NCBI RefSeq assembly: GCF_030816725.1 | Contig: NZ_JAUSYG010000001.1 | Coordinates: 3,162,001-3,226,000 of the forward strand | From: Pseudarthrobacter defluvii | Lineage (GTDB): Bacteria; Actinomycetota; Actinomycetes; Actinomycetales; Micrococcaceae | DNA length: 64,000 bases | Direction: 5' to 3' | Part shown: positions 8,562 to 16,740 of the stretch, piece after piece | Position numbering within the stretch: position 1 is the stretch's first letter | Layout of the letters: every line of letters begins with the position of its first letter | The notes under the pieces: model-generated | The model's input: the letters and a program-made list of their open reading frames with translations, nothing else | What the model was told of the DNA's origin: nothing | Database searches by the model: none | Translations under genes and position numbers: made by a program

Positions 8562-9479
8562 TTACGCCGCCGCGGGAAACGCACCTGCCCCTGCCAGCCC
8601 CGAACGCGGAGCCGTCCCGACCTTGCCGCAAATCCAGCGGCCCAGTTCCGTTGCCTTCTGCAGGTCGATGCCGGTGTCGAATCCGGCACGCCCCAGCATC
8701 CACGCAAGGTCCTCAGTGGAGATGTTTCCCGCTGCCCCCGGAGCAAATGGGCATCCGCCGAGGCCCCCGACGCTGCTGTCGAACACATCGACGCCCGCCG
8801 CCATCGCCGCATAGGTGTTGGCCAGCGCGGTGTGCCGGGTCTCGTGAAGGTGTGCCCTCAACTGGAGGCCGGTCTCCCCGCGCAGCCTGGCGAAAGCCTC
8901 GCCCACCTGCCACGGCACCGCGCAGCCGATCGTATCCGCCAACGCCACCTCCGCAAGGTTCGCGCGACTGATTGCACTGCGGACGACGTCGAGGGTCTGT
9001 TCGAGCGGGACGTCGCCCTGGTAGGGGCAGCCGAAAGCGACGGCGGCGGTGACGCTGAGCGGGATGGATGCCGAAGCAGCGATCGCCGACACCTCCTCAA
9101 GGGCAGCGAGCGCCGCGGCTACGGTGGTGTTCTGGTTGGCGGTGGCGAACGCGTCGGTCACCGGGAGCACATAGTTCATCTCGTCCACCCCCGCGTCGAC
9201 GGCCCGGTGGGCGCCACGGGTGTTCAGCACCAGGCCGATGTAGCTGACCGCGTCGGTGCGCGGGACGGCCGCCATCACAGCGTCGGCGTCGGCCATCTGA
9301 GGAACTGCCTTGGGATTCACGAAGCTGACGGCTTCGATCCGCTTGGCTCCCATCGTGATCAGCTCTTCGATCAGCCGGACCTTGTCTTCGGTGCTGACGG
9401 GGGTTTTCTCGTTTTGCAGGCCGTCCCGCGGGCTGACGTCCACGATCGAGACCGGCCTGGTTTCCTGGGCAAACGCCAT
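8562..9479 (-). CDS. Hydroxymethylglutaryl-CoA lyase-like enzyme
   Basis: This 305-residue TIM-barrel lyase has the HMG-CoA lyase signature at both ends: VSPRDGLQNE (R18, D19), metal ligands HLH (H210, H212), and GGLGGCPFAPGAAGN with the catalytic Cys243. The family cleaves a 3-hydroxy-acyl-CoA into acetyl-CoA (or an analogue) and a keto acid. Coupling to the CoA-transferase (TGATG overlap) suggests the substrate is first activated there. The exact substrate (3-hydroxy-3-methylglutaryl-CoA, a citramalyl-CoA-like ester or another) cannot be told. Confidence 0.88.
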   Translation of the reverse strand: MAFAQETRPVSIVDVSPRDGLQNEKTPVSTEDKVRLIEELITMGAKRIEAVSFVNPKAVPQMADADAVMAAVPRTDAVSYIGLVLNTRGAHRAVDAGVDEMNYVLPVTDAFATANQNTTVAAALAALEEVSAIAASASIPLSVTAAVAFGCPYQGDVPLEQTLDVVRSAISRANLAEVALADTIGCAVPWQVGEAFARLRGETGLQLRAHLHETRHTALANTYAAMAAGVDVFDSSVGGLGGCPFAPGAAGNISTEDLAWMLGRAGFDTGIDLQKATELGRWICGKVGTAPRSGLAGAGAFPAAA

Positions 9480-10798
9480 CAGATTGCTCCTTCGCTGTGC
9501 GCTTTCTGCACGTCTTCATCGGTGAGGTTCAGGAGGCCCTGGTACACATCGGCGTTGTGGGAGCCGTGCACCAGCGGCCCGTTCCAGCCGATCCGGCCGG
9601 CGGAGCGCGTGAGCTTGGGGACGATTCCCGGCTGGACCACGGCTCCCAACTCGTCGTCCGGCACTTCCACGAGCATGTCCCGGGCCTTGAGCTGCGGGTC
9701 CTCGAAGATGTCTTCCACAGTGCTCACGGTGCTGTTTGGAACACCGTGTCCGTCGAGCAGGCTGACCAGCTCCCCGGCGGTGTAGTGCCCCGCCCAGTCG
9801 GCGATGAGGCCTTCGAGTTCCTCCTGGTTGTGGCCCCGCTGCGCATGGTCGCGGTATTTCGGATCCGCCGCCAGACCGGGCATGCCCATCGCGTTGCCCA
9901 GGCGAACGAAGACCGAGTCCTGGTTGGCCGCGATGACCACCCACTTGCCGTCGCTGGACCGGAAGATGTTCGACGGCGCGATCCCCTTCAGTCCCGAACC
10001 GCTGGGTCCCGGGACAATGCCAGTAGCGGCATAGTCCGGCACGGCGCTCTCGAGCAGTGAAAAGCACGCCTCAACAAGTGACACGTCGACCACTTGGCCG
10101 GTCCCCCCGCGCGCGTCCCGCCAGTACAGTGCCAGCAGGATCCCCTGCAGGGCATACAGCGAGCCGAGGCTGTCCCCCAGGGAGATACCGGTGCGGGGTG
10201 GTGGCTGGTCGGGGTAGCCGTTAAGGTGCCGCAGTCCGCTCCGCGCCTCCGCAACGGAGGCATAGCCGGGCTTTGACGCTTCCGGACCGGTTTGTCCGTA
10301 CCCGGAGACCCGGGCAATGATGAGGCCGGGATTGACCTTCCACAGCTCTTCCGGGCCGAGGCCAAGTTTTTCCATGGTGCCCGGGCGGAAGTTCTCAAGG
10401 ATGACGTCGGTTTCCTTGCAGAGCTCAAGGAAGAGCTCCCGGCCGCGGGGAGCCTTCAGGTCCATGGTGACGCACTTCTTGCCGCGGGACTGGACCGACC
10501 ACCACAGCGTGTGGTCGTTAACCCGTGCCCGGCCCCACTCGCGCATGGGATCCGGCCGGTTCGGGCTTTCGACCTTGATGACTTCGGCGCCGAAGTCCGC
10601 CATCTGCCGTCCTGCGAACGGCCCGGCGATCAGGGATCCAAGTTCGAGGACGCGCACCCCGGACAGGGGTCCGGCAGCATCGCCGGCAGCCTGGGTCGCG
10701 CCTGCAGGGGCCGACGACGTGTCGGCGACGGTCCCGGGCCGGTCCCCGTTGGCGGCGCCCTTGTCCCGTTCAGCTGTGCCGGTTTCGAAAACCTTCAT
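9479..10798 (-). CDS. Family III CoA-transferase (CaiB/BaiF)
   Basis: This 439-residue CoA-transferase has VLELGSLIAGPFAGRQMADFGAEVIKVE near its N-terminus and RVSGYGQTGP in the middle. GISLGDSLGS holds the likely catalytic Asp that carries the acyl anhydride. It would transfer CoA from a donor such as succinyl-CoA to a carboxylic acid, which the overlapping HMG-CoA-lyase-like gene then splits. The ATG at 10798 has AGGAG ten bases upstream; a TTG just before it is less likely. The first 45 residues are a low-complexity Ala/Gly/Thr tail ahead of the conserved start. Confidence 0.88.
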   Translation of the reverse strand: MKVFETGTAERDKGAANGDRPGTVADTSSAPAGATQAAGDAAGPLSGVRVLELGSLIAGPFAGRQMADFGAEVIKVESPNRPDPMREWGRARVNDHTLWWSVQSRGKKCVTMDLKAPRGRELFLELCKETDVILENFRPGTMEKLGLGPEELWKVNPGLIIARVSGYGQTGPEASKPGYASVAEARSGLRHLNGYPDQPPPRTGISLGDSLGSLYALQGILLALYWRDARGGTGQVVDVSLVEACFSLLESAVPDYAATGIVPGPSGSGLKGIAPSNIFRSSDGKWVVIAANQDSVFVRLGNAMGMPGLAADPKYRDHAQRGHNQEELEGLIADWAGHYTAGELVSLLDGHGVPNSTVSTVEDIFEDPQLKARDMLVEVPDDELGAVVQPGIVPKLTRSAGRIGWNGPLVHGSHNADVYQGLLNLTDEDVQKAHSEGAI

Positions 10799-10904
10799 CA
10801 AATCTCAACTCCTGATTCCTGATGCGGACCCGTGGGCGCCGAACACGCCCGGAGGGTCGGTCGAGCACCGTCCTACAGGAACCAGTATGCCTGCACCTCG
10901 TCAT

Positions 10905-10926
10905 ATTGTGAACAGAAAATCACGAT
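10905..10926. promoter_or_regulatory. Candidate IclR operator, inverted repeat
   Basis: An imperfect inverted repeat ATTGTGA-N8-TCACGAT lies about 107 bp upstream of the CoA-transferase start and overlaps the IclR stop codon. A related site, ATTGTGA-N8-TCA on the minus strand, occurs at 11806-11826 before the ABC importer. The shared form is seen directly; binding by the IclR protein is inferred. Confidence 0.4.
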
Positions 10927-11708
10927 ACGGACATTTCTTCGGAAGGAAGGCTTCCGCCGATCAGCCGGGTGCCTTCGGCGGCTGCGGCGATGACAGGCTC
11001 GATCCAGGAAGCGCACACGTCGTAGGGCATCCGCATGGTGGGCCCCATGACAGTGAGTGCACCGTAGAGCTCAGCCTGGGGTCCGAAGATCGGAGCGGAC
11101 AGGCCACTGGCCCCGGATACCCGCTCCCCGGTAGTGATGGCAAAACCGTCCGCCCGGGTCTTGGCCACCGCGGCATCGAGGTTTGCCGCGTCGGTGATGG
11201 TGCGGTCCGTCATGGACTGCAGGCCCGAGCCGTACACTTTCTCCGCCAGGTCCGTATTCCAGGCGAGCAGTACCCGGCCCGCGGAGCCGGCGTGGAGCGG
11301 CATGATGTCGCCCACCTCCACCGCCCGGCGAAGGACCCGCCGGGTCTCGGCCACCGCGATGCAGACCCTGCTGCCCCGGGACTCCCGAAAGATGCAGACT
11401 GTTTCGCCCAATTCATCGCGCAGCCGCCGAATGACGGGCGTGAGCAGTTCGAGGAAGTCGAGGCCCTGCCGGGCGGGGGCCGCCCAGTGGGTCATCCGCA
11501 ACCCGATCCGGAAGTGGTCACCGCGCCGGTCCAGCATTCCCTCATGCACCAGGTTGGTGACAAGCCGCTGCACCGTGGAGTGCGGCAACCCCGTCTCGGC
11601 CCGCATTTCGGCGAGGCTCATCTCAGGCCGCGCCAGCGAGAAGGCGTCCAGGATGGCCGTGATCTTCTTCAGCACCAGCAGCGGGGCCGCATTTTCGGTT
11701 GCGCTCAT
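10920..11708 (-). CDS. IclR family transcriptional regulator
   Basis: This 262-residue regulator has an N-terminal winged helix (KITAILDAFSLARPEMSLAEM, TGLPHSTVQRLVTNLV) and a C-terminal effector domain of IclR type (GSAGRVLLAW, RADGFAITTGERVSGASGLSAPIFG). IclR proteins bind small carboxylates. The start was placed at the ATG at 11708, since the conserved domain begins soon after; longer readings to 11804 are unlikely. It lies between the CoA-transferase operon and the divergent ABC importer and probably controls both. Confidence 0.88.
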   Translation of the reverse strand: MSATENAAPLLVLKKITAILDAFSLARPEMSLAEMRAETGLPHSTVQRLVTNLVHEGMLDRRGDHFRIGLRMTHWAAPARQGLDFLELLTPVIRRLRDELGETVCIFRESRGSRVCIAVAETRRVLRRAVEVGDIMPLHAGSAGRVLLAWNTDLAEKVYGSGLQSMTDRTITDAANLDAAVAKTRADGFAITTGERVSGASGLSAPIFGPQAELYGALTVMGPTMRMPYDVCASWIEPVIAAAAEGTRLIGGSLPSEEMSVS

Positions 11709-11805
11709 GGATTGATTCCGGATTCCTTCTTCTCGCGAAACGGGAGGGCCCCTATTGGCCACCCCTTGTAGTGTGACAGACGTTACTGTTAGCCTTGTGC
11801 CCACT

Positions 11806-11826
11806 ATATGACCAACGACTCACAAT
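11806..11826. promoter_or_regulatory. Candidate IclR operator before ABC importer
   Basis: On the minus strand this reads ATTGTGA, eight bases, TCATAT, and it matches the left arm and spacing of the site at 10905-10926. It ends 21 bp before the start of the ATPase gene, where binding would block transcription or initiation. The second arm matches only at TCA. Confidence 0.35.
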
Positions 11827-11847
11827 GTGGTTAGCGGGAGAACAGCA

Positions 11848-12693
11848 ATGACGCACCCCTTTCAGCCTAAGTCTTCGGATTACGCGGTCGAGCTCAACAG
11901 ATGCACCAAGGAGTTTGCAACGCCCGGTGGTGGCTCGTACTTCGCTGTGCGGGACATCGACCTCAAAGTGGAGCCCGGGCGCTTTGTCTCCATCGTCGGG
12001 CCGACGGGATCAGGCAAGTCCACCATCCTCAACATGGCAGCCGGACTCCTGAATCCGTCCGAAGGAACCGTCCACAGCTTCGGCGATCCCGTCCAGGGGG
12101 TGAACCGCCGCGCCTCCTACATGTTCCAGCAGGACGCCCTGCTGCCCTGGAAGTCGGTGATCGACAACGTCAGCCTCGGGCTCACCATGGCCGGGGTTTC
12201 CAAGGCCGAGGCCTACGACGAGTCCCGCCGCTGGCTGGAAAAGGTGGGGTTGAAGAACTTCGCTGACCGCTACCCGCACCAACTCTCCGGCGGCATGCGC
12301 AAGCGCACGGCCGTCGCCCAGGCCTGGATCGTAAATCCGGACATCCTGCTGATGGACGAGCCGTTCTCCGCGCTGGACGTCCAGACCCGGCAGATCATGG
12401 AGAACGAACTCCTCCAGCTCTGGCAGGAGTCGGACAAGGCCGTCGTCTTCATTACCCACGACCTGGACGAGGCCATTGCCCTGTCCGACGAGGTGGTCAT
12501 CCTCGGTGCCGGACCCGGCAGCACCGTCGTCGGCAGCTACGAGATCGACATCCCCCGCCCCCGCGACCTTCTGGACATCCGGGACGATCCCAAGTTCGTC
12601 GAGCTCCACAGGGAAATCTGGGGACGCCTCAAAGTCGAGGTATCCAAAACCTATGAATCAGCTCGGGAAGAGGAAGAGAGCGACGCAGCATGA
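11848..12693 (+). CDS. ABC transporter ATP-binding protein (nitrate/sulfonate/taurine type)
   Basis: This 281-residue ATPase has Walker A GPTGSGKST (51-59), a QQDALLPWKSV Q-loop of the SsuB/TauB type, the signature LSGGM, Walker B ILLMDEPF and the H-loop ITHDLDEA. The start is the ATG at 11848 with GGGAG upstream; a GTG at 11827 lies inside the putative operator. It is translationally coupled to the permease (ATGA overlap). It powers uptake with the permease and lipoprotein that follow. Confidence 0.93.
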   Translation: MTHPFQPKSSDYAVELNRCTKEFATPGGGSYFAVRDIDLKVEPGRFVSIVGPTGSGKSTILNMAAGLLNPSEGTVHSFGDPVQGVNRRASYMFQQDALLPWKSVIDNVSLGLTMAGVSKAEAYDESRRWLEKVGLKNFADRYPHQLSGGMRKRTAVAQAWIVNPDILLMDEPFSALDVQTRQIMENELLQLWQESDKAVVFITHDLDEAIALSDEVVILGAGPGSTVVGSYEIDIPRPRDLLDIRDDPKFVELHREIWGRLKVEVSKTYESAREEEESDAA

Positions 12694-13553
12694 CAGTGGC
12701 ACCAGCTTCCAAGAACACACAACGCTTTCCCCTCCGGAAGGACCGGGATCCGGCGGTGGCCCAGCGGCCCAAGCGCAAGCGGCCCGAAGCCTCGAACTTC
12801 TCCATCCGGATGGGGCAGCTGGCCCTCGCCGCCGTCGTCCTTGGCGCATGGGAGCTGCTGGGACGCGTCGGCGTCATCGACCCGTTCTTCTTCCCCCTCC
12901 CCTCCGACATCCTGATGACGGTATGGCTGTGGATCTCCAGCGGCTTCGTCTTCCCGCACCTGTGGATCACCCTGCAGGAATCGGTCCTCGCCTTCCTCAC
13001 GGGCGCCGCGGCCGGCCTGGTGCTGGGCTTCCTCCTGGCGAGGGTCCGTTTCCTGGAGCGGCTCCTGGACCCGTTCCTGCAGATGTTCAACGCCCTTCCC
13101 CGCGTGGTGCTGGCACCGATCTTCCTGCTGTGGTTCGGCCTGGGCATCTGGTCCAAGGTGGCCTTCGGCTTCACCCTGGTGTTCTTTATCGTCTTTTTCA
13201 ACACCCTTGAGGGCGTGAAGAGCGTGGACCGGGTCCTCGTGGACAACGCCAAAATGCTCGGAGCCAACGAGAAGCAGCTCCTCCGCCACGTGTTCATCCC
13301 CAGCGCCCTGACCTGGATCTTCTCCAGCCTGCACATCAGTGTGGGTTTCGCCATCACCGGCGCGGTGGTGGGTGAATACCTCGGAGCTTCCGCGGGCGTG
13401 GGCTACGCGATCGCCCAGGCCCAGGGTGTCTTCGATACCAAGGGCGTCTTTGCCGGCATGTTCATCCTGATGTTCGTGGTCCTCATCATCGACCTCCTCG
13501 TCAACCGCCTCGAACGTCACCTCCTCAGGTGGCGCCCGGTCCGCTCCTCGTAA
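12690..13553 (+). CDS. ABC transporter permease (SsuC/TauC type)
   Basis: This 287-residue inner-membrane protein has about six hydrophobic segments and the BPD_transp_1 coupling loop around NAKMLGANEKQLLRHVFIPSA (EAA-like). A basic N-terminal tail of about 30 residues precedes the first membrane segment. Its start overlaps the ATPase stop by 4 bp, and the lipoprotein gene follows after 29 bp with a ribosome site. The family imports sulfonates, nitrate, pyrimidine-like compounds or aromatic acids; the ligand here is unknown. Confidence 0.92.
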   Translation: MTVAPASKNTQRFPLRKDRDPAVAQRPKRKRPEASNFSIRMGQLALAAVVLGAWELLGRVGVIDPFFFPLPSDILMTVWLWISSGFVFPHLWITLQESVLAFLTGAAAGLVLGFLLARVRFLERLLDPFLQMFNALPRVVLAPIFLLWFGLGIWSKVAFGFTLVFFIVFFNTLEGVKSVDRVLVDNAKMLGANEKQLLRHVFIPSALTWIFSSLHISVGFAITGAVVGEYLGASAGVGYAIAQAQGVFDTKGVFAGMFILMFVVLIIDLLVNRLERHLLRWRPVRSS

Positions 13554-13582
13554 CCCAACACATCTCCTGAAAGGGAATCCCC

Positions 13583-14662
13583 ATGACTTCGAACGAAACC
13601 CGGCACCGGCGCCGGGGCCTCTTCCGCCCGCTGACCGTCCTCGCCTCCCTCACCCTCGCCCTCTCCGCCTGCGGCGCCCCCGCGTCGGCACCGCCCGGCC
13701 AGGGCGGCACCGGTGCCGCCGGCGGCGGGGACGGCTCCAAGGTGATCATCGGCGTCGGGGGCCAGACACTCCTGACCTACCTTCCCACCACGCTGGCCCA
13801 GGAACTGGGCTACTACAAAGATGAGGGCGTGAACGTCGAACTGCAGGACCTGCAGGGCGGCTCGAAGGCGCTCACCGCGATGATCGGCGGCAGCACGCAG
13901 GTCACCAGCGGCTACTACGAACACACCATCCAGATGCAGGCAAAGAACCAGCCCATCAAGGCGTTCGTGGACATGGGCCGGTCCTCGGGACTCGCCCTCC
14001 TGGTGGCGCCCAAGAACGAGGGCCAGATCAAGTCCATCGCGGACCTCAAGGGCAAGAACGTCGGCGTGACCTCACCGGGGTCGTCCACTGACATGTTCAT
14101 CAAGTTCCTGCTGGCGAAGAACGGCATGCAGCAGACCGATGCCGCAGTATCGGCCATCGGCGCCGGATCCTCCGCAGTGGCGGCCATGGAGCAGAACCAG
14201 GTGGACGCCGCGGTAATGCTTGAGCCGGACATCTCGGTGCTCGCCAAGCGGATCGGCCACGCCCCGGTCATCCTGGAAGACGTCCGGACCGAGGAAGGCC
14301 TGAAGGAAGTCTTCGACACCGACGCATGGCCGTCCGCCTCCCTCTACGCCAAGACCGACTGGCTGGACCAGAACAAGGACACCGCGGGCAAGCTTGCCAA
14401 GGCGATCAAGCGCACGCTGGAGTTCATCAACAGCCATTCCGGCCAGGAGATCGCCGCCGAAATGCCGGAGAAGTTCGCCGGCGGGGACAAGGAACTCTAC
14501 GCCAAGGTCATTGAGGACCTGAAGAAGACTCTCAGCAAGGACGGATCCTTTACCGAGGACGGCGTCAAGGCCGTACTGGAGACCCAGCGGGTGGCCAACC
14601 CGGAGGTCGGGGACAAGGACATCAAGCTTGGGGACACCTACACCAACGACTTCGTAAAGTAG
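13583..14662 (+). CDS. ABC transporter substrate-binding lipoprotein (NMT1/SsuA-like)
   Basis: This 359-residue protein has an arginine-rich n-region, a hydrophobic core and a lipobox ending ALSAC (Cys30), followed by a Gly/Ala/Pro linker, so it is an anchored lipoprotein. The body has the NMT1/SsuA pattern: TLAQELGYYKDEGVNVELQD, a GGSTQVTSG ligand-loop, and DLKGKNVGVTSPGSSTDMF. It binds the substrate outside the cell for the ATPase-permease pair. A strong hairpin follows the stop codon. Confidence 0.92.
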   Translation: MTSNETRHRRRGLFRPLTVLASLTLALSACGAPASAPPGQGGTGAAGGGDGSKVIIGVGGQTLLTYLPTTLAQELGYYKDEGVNVELQDLQGGSKALTAMIGGSTQVTSGYYEHTIQMQAKNQPIKAFVDMGRSSGLALLVAPKNEGQIKSIADLKGKNVGVTSPGSSTDMFIKFLLAKNGMQQTDAAVSAIGAGSSAVAAMEQNQVDAAVMLEPDISVLAKRIGHAPVILEDVRTEEGLKEVFDTDAWPSASLYAKTDWLDQNKDTAGKLAKAIKRTLEFINSHSGQEIAAEMPEKFAGGDKELYAKVIEDLKKTLSKDGSFTEDGVKAVLETQRVANPEVGDKDIKLGDTYTNDFVK

Positions 14663-14672
14663 CCCCAACTGC

Positions 14673-14705
14673 CAGGCACGCCATCCGCACCGGATGGCGT
14701 GCCTG
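14673..14705 (+). terminator. Perfect 15-bp hairpin after the ABC lipoprotein gene
   Basis: Bases 14673-14687 and 14691-14705 are exact reverse complements with a three-base CAC loop, starting 11 bp after the lipoprotein stop. There is no clear T-run after it, so it may end transcription weakly or protect the upstream message rather than act as a full terminator before the aconitase-like gene. Confidence 0.6.
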
Positions 14706-14739
14706 CGTCCGTTAGAGCGCATTGAGGAGACCACGCGCG

Positions 14740-16740
14740 ATGCCCGAGACACTGACTCACAAGATCCTGGCCAGCCACCTTGCCGCCGGCGAGTTGACCC
14801 CCGGCGCCGACATCACCATCGCTGTGGACCAGATCCTCATTGAGGACGCCACCGGAACCATGACCGCCATGCAGTTCGAGATGCTCGGCGCGGATTCCAT
14901 CGCGGTGCCGCTGGCGGTCATGTATGTGGACCACAACGTCCTGCAGATCGACGACAAGAACATGCAGGACCACCACTACCTGCGCACCTTCTCCGCCCGC
15001 TACGGGCTGCGCTACTCCCCCGCCGGCCACGGCATTTCCCACTACATCCATCTGGAGCACTTCTCCCGTCCGGGGCAGGTTTTGGTGGGCGCGGATTCCC
15101 ACACCTCGACGGCGGGTGCCCTGGGCATGTTTGCCCTCGGCGCCGGCGGGCTGGAGGTGGCCGTGGCGATGGCGGGCTACGGCTTCGACTTTGTGTGCCC
15201 CGCCGTCGTGGGCGTTGAACTGACGGGCACGCTGGGGCCCAATGCCGAGGCCAAGGACGTGGTGCTGGAGCTGCTGCGCCGCCACGGCGTGCGCGGCGGC
15301 CGGGGGAAGGTGTTCGAGTTTTACGGCGAGGGCGTGGCGTCCCTGTCCGTCTCCGCGCGCGCCACCATCTGCAACATGATCATCGAAACCGGTGCCGCCA
15401 CGGCCATCTTCCCCTCCGATGACCAGACCCTCGCCTGGCTCAGGGCCCAGCGTCGCGGGGACCAGTTCGTCCCCCTGGCCGCGGACGCCGGAGCAATGTA
15501 CGACGATGACGAGCGGCTTGATCTCTCGGCCCTCGTTCCGCTCGTGGCGCTTCCGCATTCGCCGGGCAACGTCCGTCCGGTCTCCGAGCTGCCGCGCACC
15601 GAGGTGGTGCAGGTCTGCGTCGGTTCCTCCGTGAACAGTTCCTACGAGGACCTGGCGACCGTGGCGGCCATCCTCAAGGGGCACACCGTCCATCCGTCCG
15701 TCCAGCTCACGGTGACGCCGGGATCGCGGCAGATCCTGCAGACGATCATCGCCTCCGGGGTCTATGAGGACCTGATGCAGGCCGGGGCGCGGATGCTTGA
15801 GCCGGTGTGCGGCCCATGCGTGGGCATCGGCCAGGCACCCACCGCGGGTGCGCCGTCGCTGCGCACGTTCAACCGCAACTTCCCCGGCCGCAGCGGCACG
15901 GCAGAGGACGCGGTGTACCTGTGTTCGCCGTCGACCGCGGCCGCCAGCGCGCTGGAAGGCGCAATCGTGGACGCCTCCACGGTCAGCCGCGGCGAGCTCC
16001 GCCCTGCCACCCCTCCGCACCCGGAAGTCCACGACCTGCACATCGCCGGCGTCCTGCCGTTGGAGACGCGCCGCGCTATCGGGATTGAGCGGGGCAGCAA
16101 CCTGGTTCCGCCTCCGCAGCCCACCCCGATGCCGGCTGACCTGGACGCCCGGGTGCTGATCGCCGTCGGGGATGACATCTCCACCGGTGACATGGCTCCG
16201 GACGGTGCGATCGCCATGTCGGTGTGGTCCAACATCGCCGTCTGCGCACGGTTCATGTTCCGCCGCCTGGACCCCGGCTTCCACGACCGCGCGATCGAAT
16301 GGAGCGGCGGGATCATCGTGGGCGGGGAAAACTACGGGCAGGGGTCGTCGCGGGAGCATGCCGCGTTGATCCCGCTGTACCTGGGCGTCCGGGTGGTCGC
16401 TGCCCGCAGCTACGCCCGGATCCACCGCCGCAACCTGATCGCGGCCGGGATCGTGCCGCTGGTCCTCCCCGCCGATGCGCAGGGTTCAACGGGGCAGCGG
16501 TGGGTGATCGAAGGGCTTGCTGACGCCTTGGCGTCCGGCGCAACTTCCGTCGCCGCCCAGGTGGACGGTGACAAGGAGCTGGTGCTGGGGCTCGACTTCT
16601 CGCCTGCCGAGCGTGCCGTCCTCACTGCCGGCGGGCTGCTGGCCCAGGTGCGGACAGGCGGCCGGTCGATGCTGGCGGGTGACGCCGTCGTGCAGGACGA
16701 CGCGGCGGGCGTGGCGGCGCCGGGCCGCTCCGCCCGGTGA
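14740..16740 (+). CDS. Aconitase-family hydro-lyase with altered iron-sulfur ligand motif
   Basis: This 666-residue protein contains the catalytic aconitase domains (VGADSHTSTAGALGMFALGAGG, residues 117-137) and a C-terminal swivel domain (GGENYGQGSSREHAAL). The usual Cys of GSCTNSS is replaced: the sequence reads VCVGSSVNSS, with Ser297 at the ligand position and Cys293 four residues before. The other two ligands are present as CGPC (C357, C360). The ATG at 14740 has GAGGAGA upstream. It would hydrate or dehydrate a di- or tricarboxylic acid. It lies between the importer and the MFS gene, so a specialised substrate is more likely than citrate. Confidence 0.85.
   Translation: MPETLTHKILASHLAAGELTPGADITIAVDQILIEDATGTMTAMQFEMLGADSIAVPLAVMYVDHNVLQIDDKNMQDHHYLRTFSARYGLRYSPAGHGISHYIHLEHFSRPGQVLVGADSHTSTAGALGMFALGAGGLEVAVAMAGYGFDFVCPAVVGVELTGTLGPNAEAKDVVLELLRRHGVRGGRGKVFEFYGEGVASLSVSARATICNMIIETGAATAIFPSDDQTLAWLRAQRRGDQFVPLAADAGAMYDDDERLDLSALVPLVALPHSPGNVRPVSELPRTEVVQVCVGSSVNSSYEDLATVAAILKGHTVHPSVQLTVTPGSRQILQTIIASGVYEDLMQAGARMLEPVCGPCVGIGQAPTAGAPSLRTFNRNFPGRSGTAEDAVYLCSPSTAAASALEGAIVDASTVSRGELRPATPPHPEVHDLHIAGVLPLETRRAIGIERGSNLVPPPQPTPMPADLDARVLIAVGDDISTGDMAPDGAIAMSVWSNIAVCARFMFRRLDPGFHDRAIEWSGGIIVGGENYGQGSSREHAALIPLYLGVRVVAARSYARIHRRNLIAAGIVPLVLPADAQGSTGQRWVIEGLADALASGATSVAAQVDGDKELVLGLDFSPAERAVLTAGGLLAQVRTGGRSMLAGDAVVQDDAAGVAAPGRSAR

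Noticed and set aside
14638..16425. Minus-strand reading of 595 residues
   Set aside because: It is the shadow of the aconitase-like gene; its translation is His/Gly/Arg-rich with no motif.
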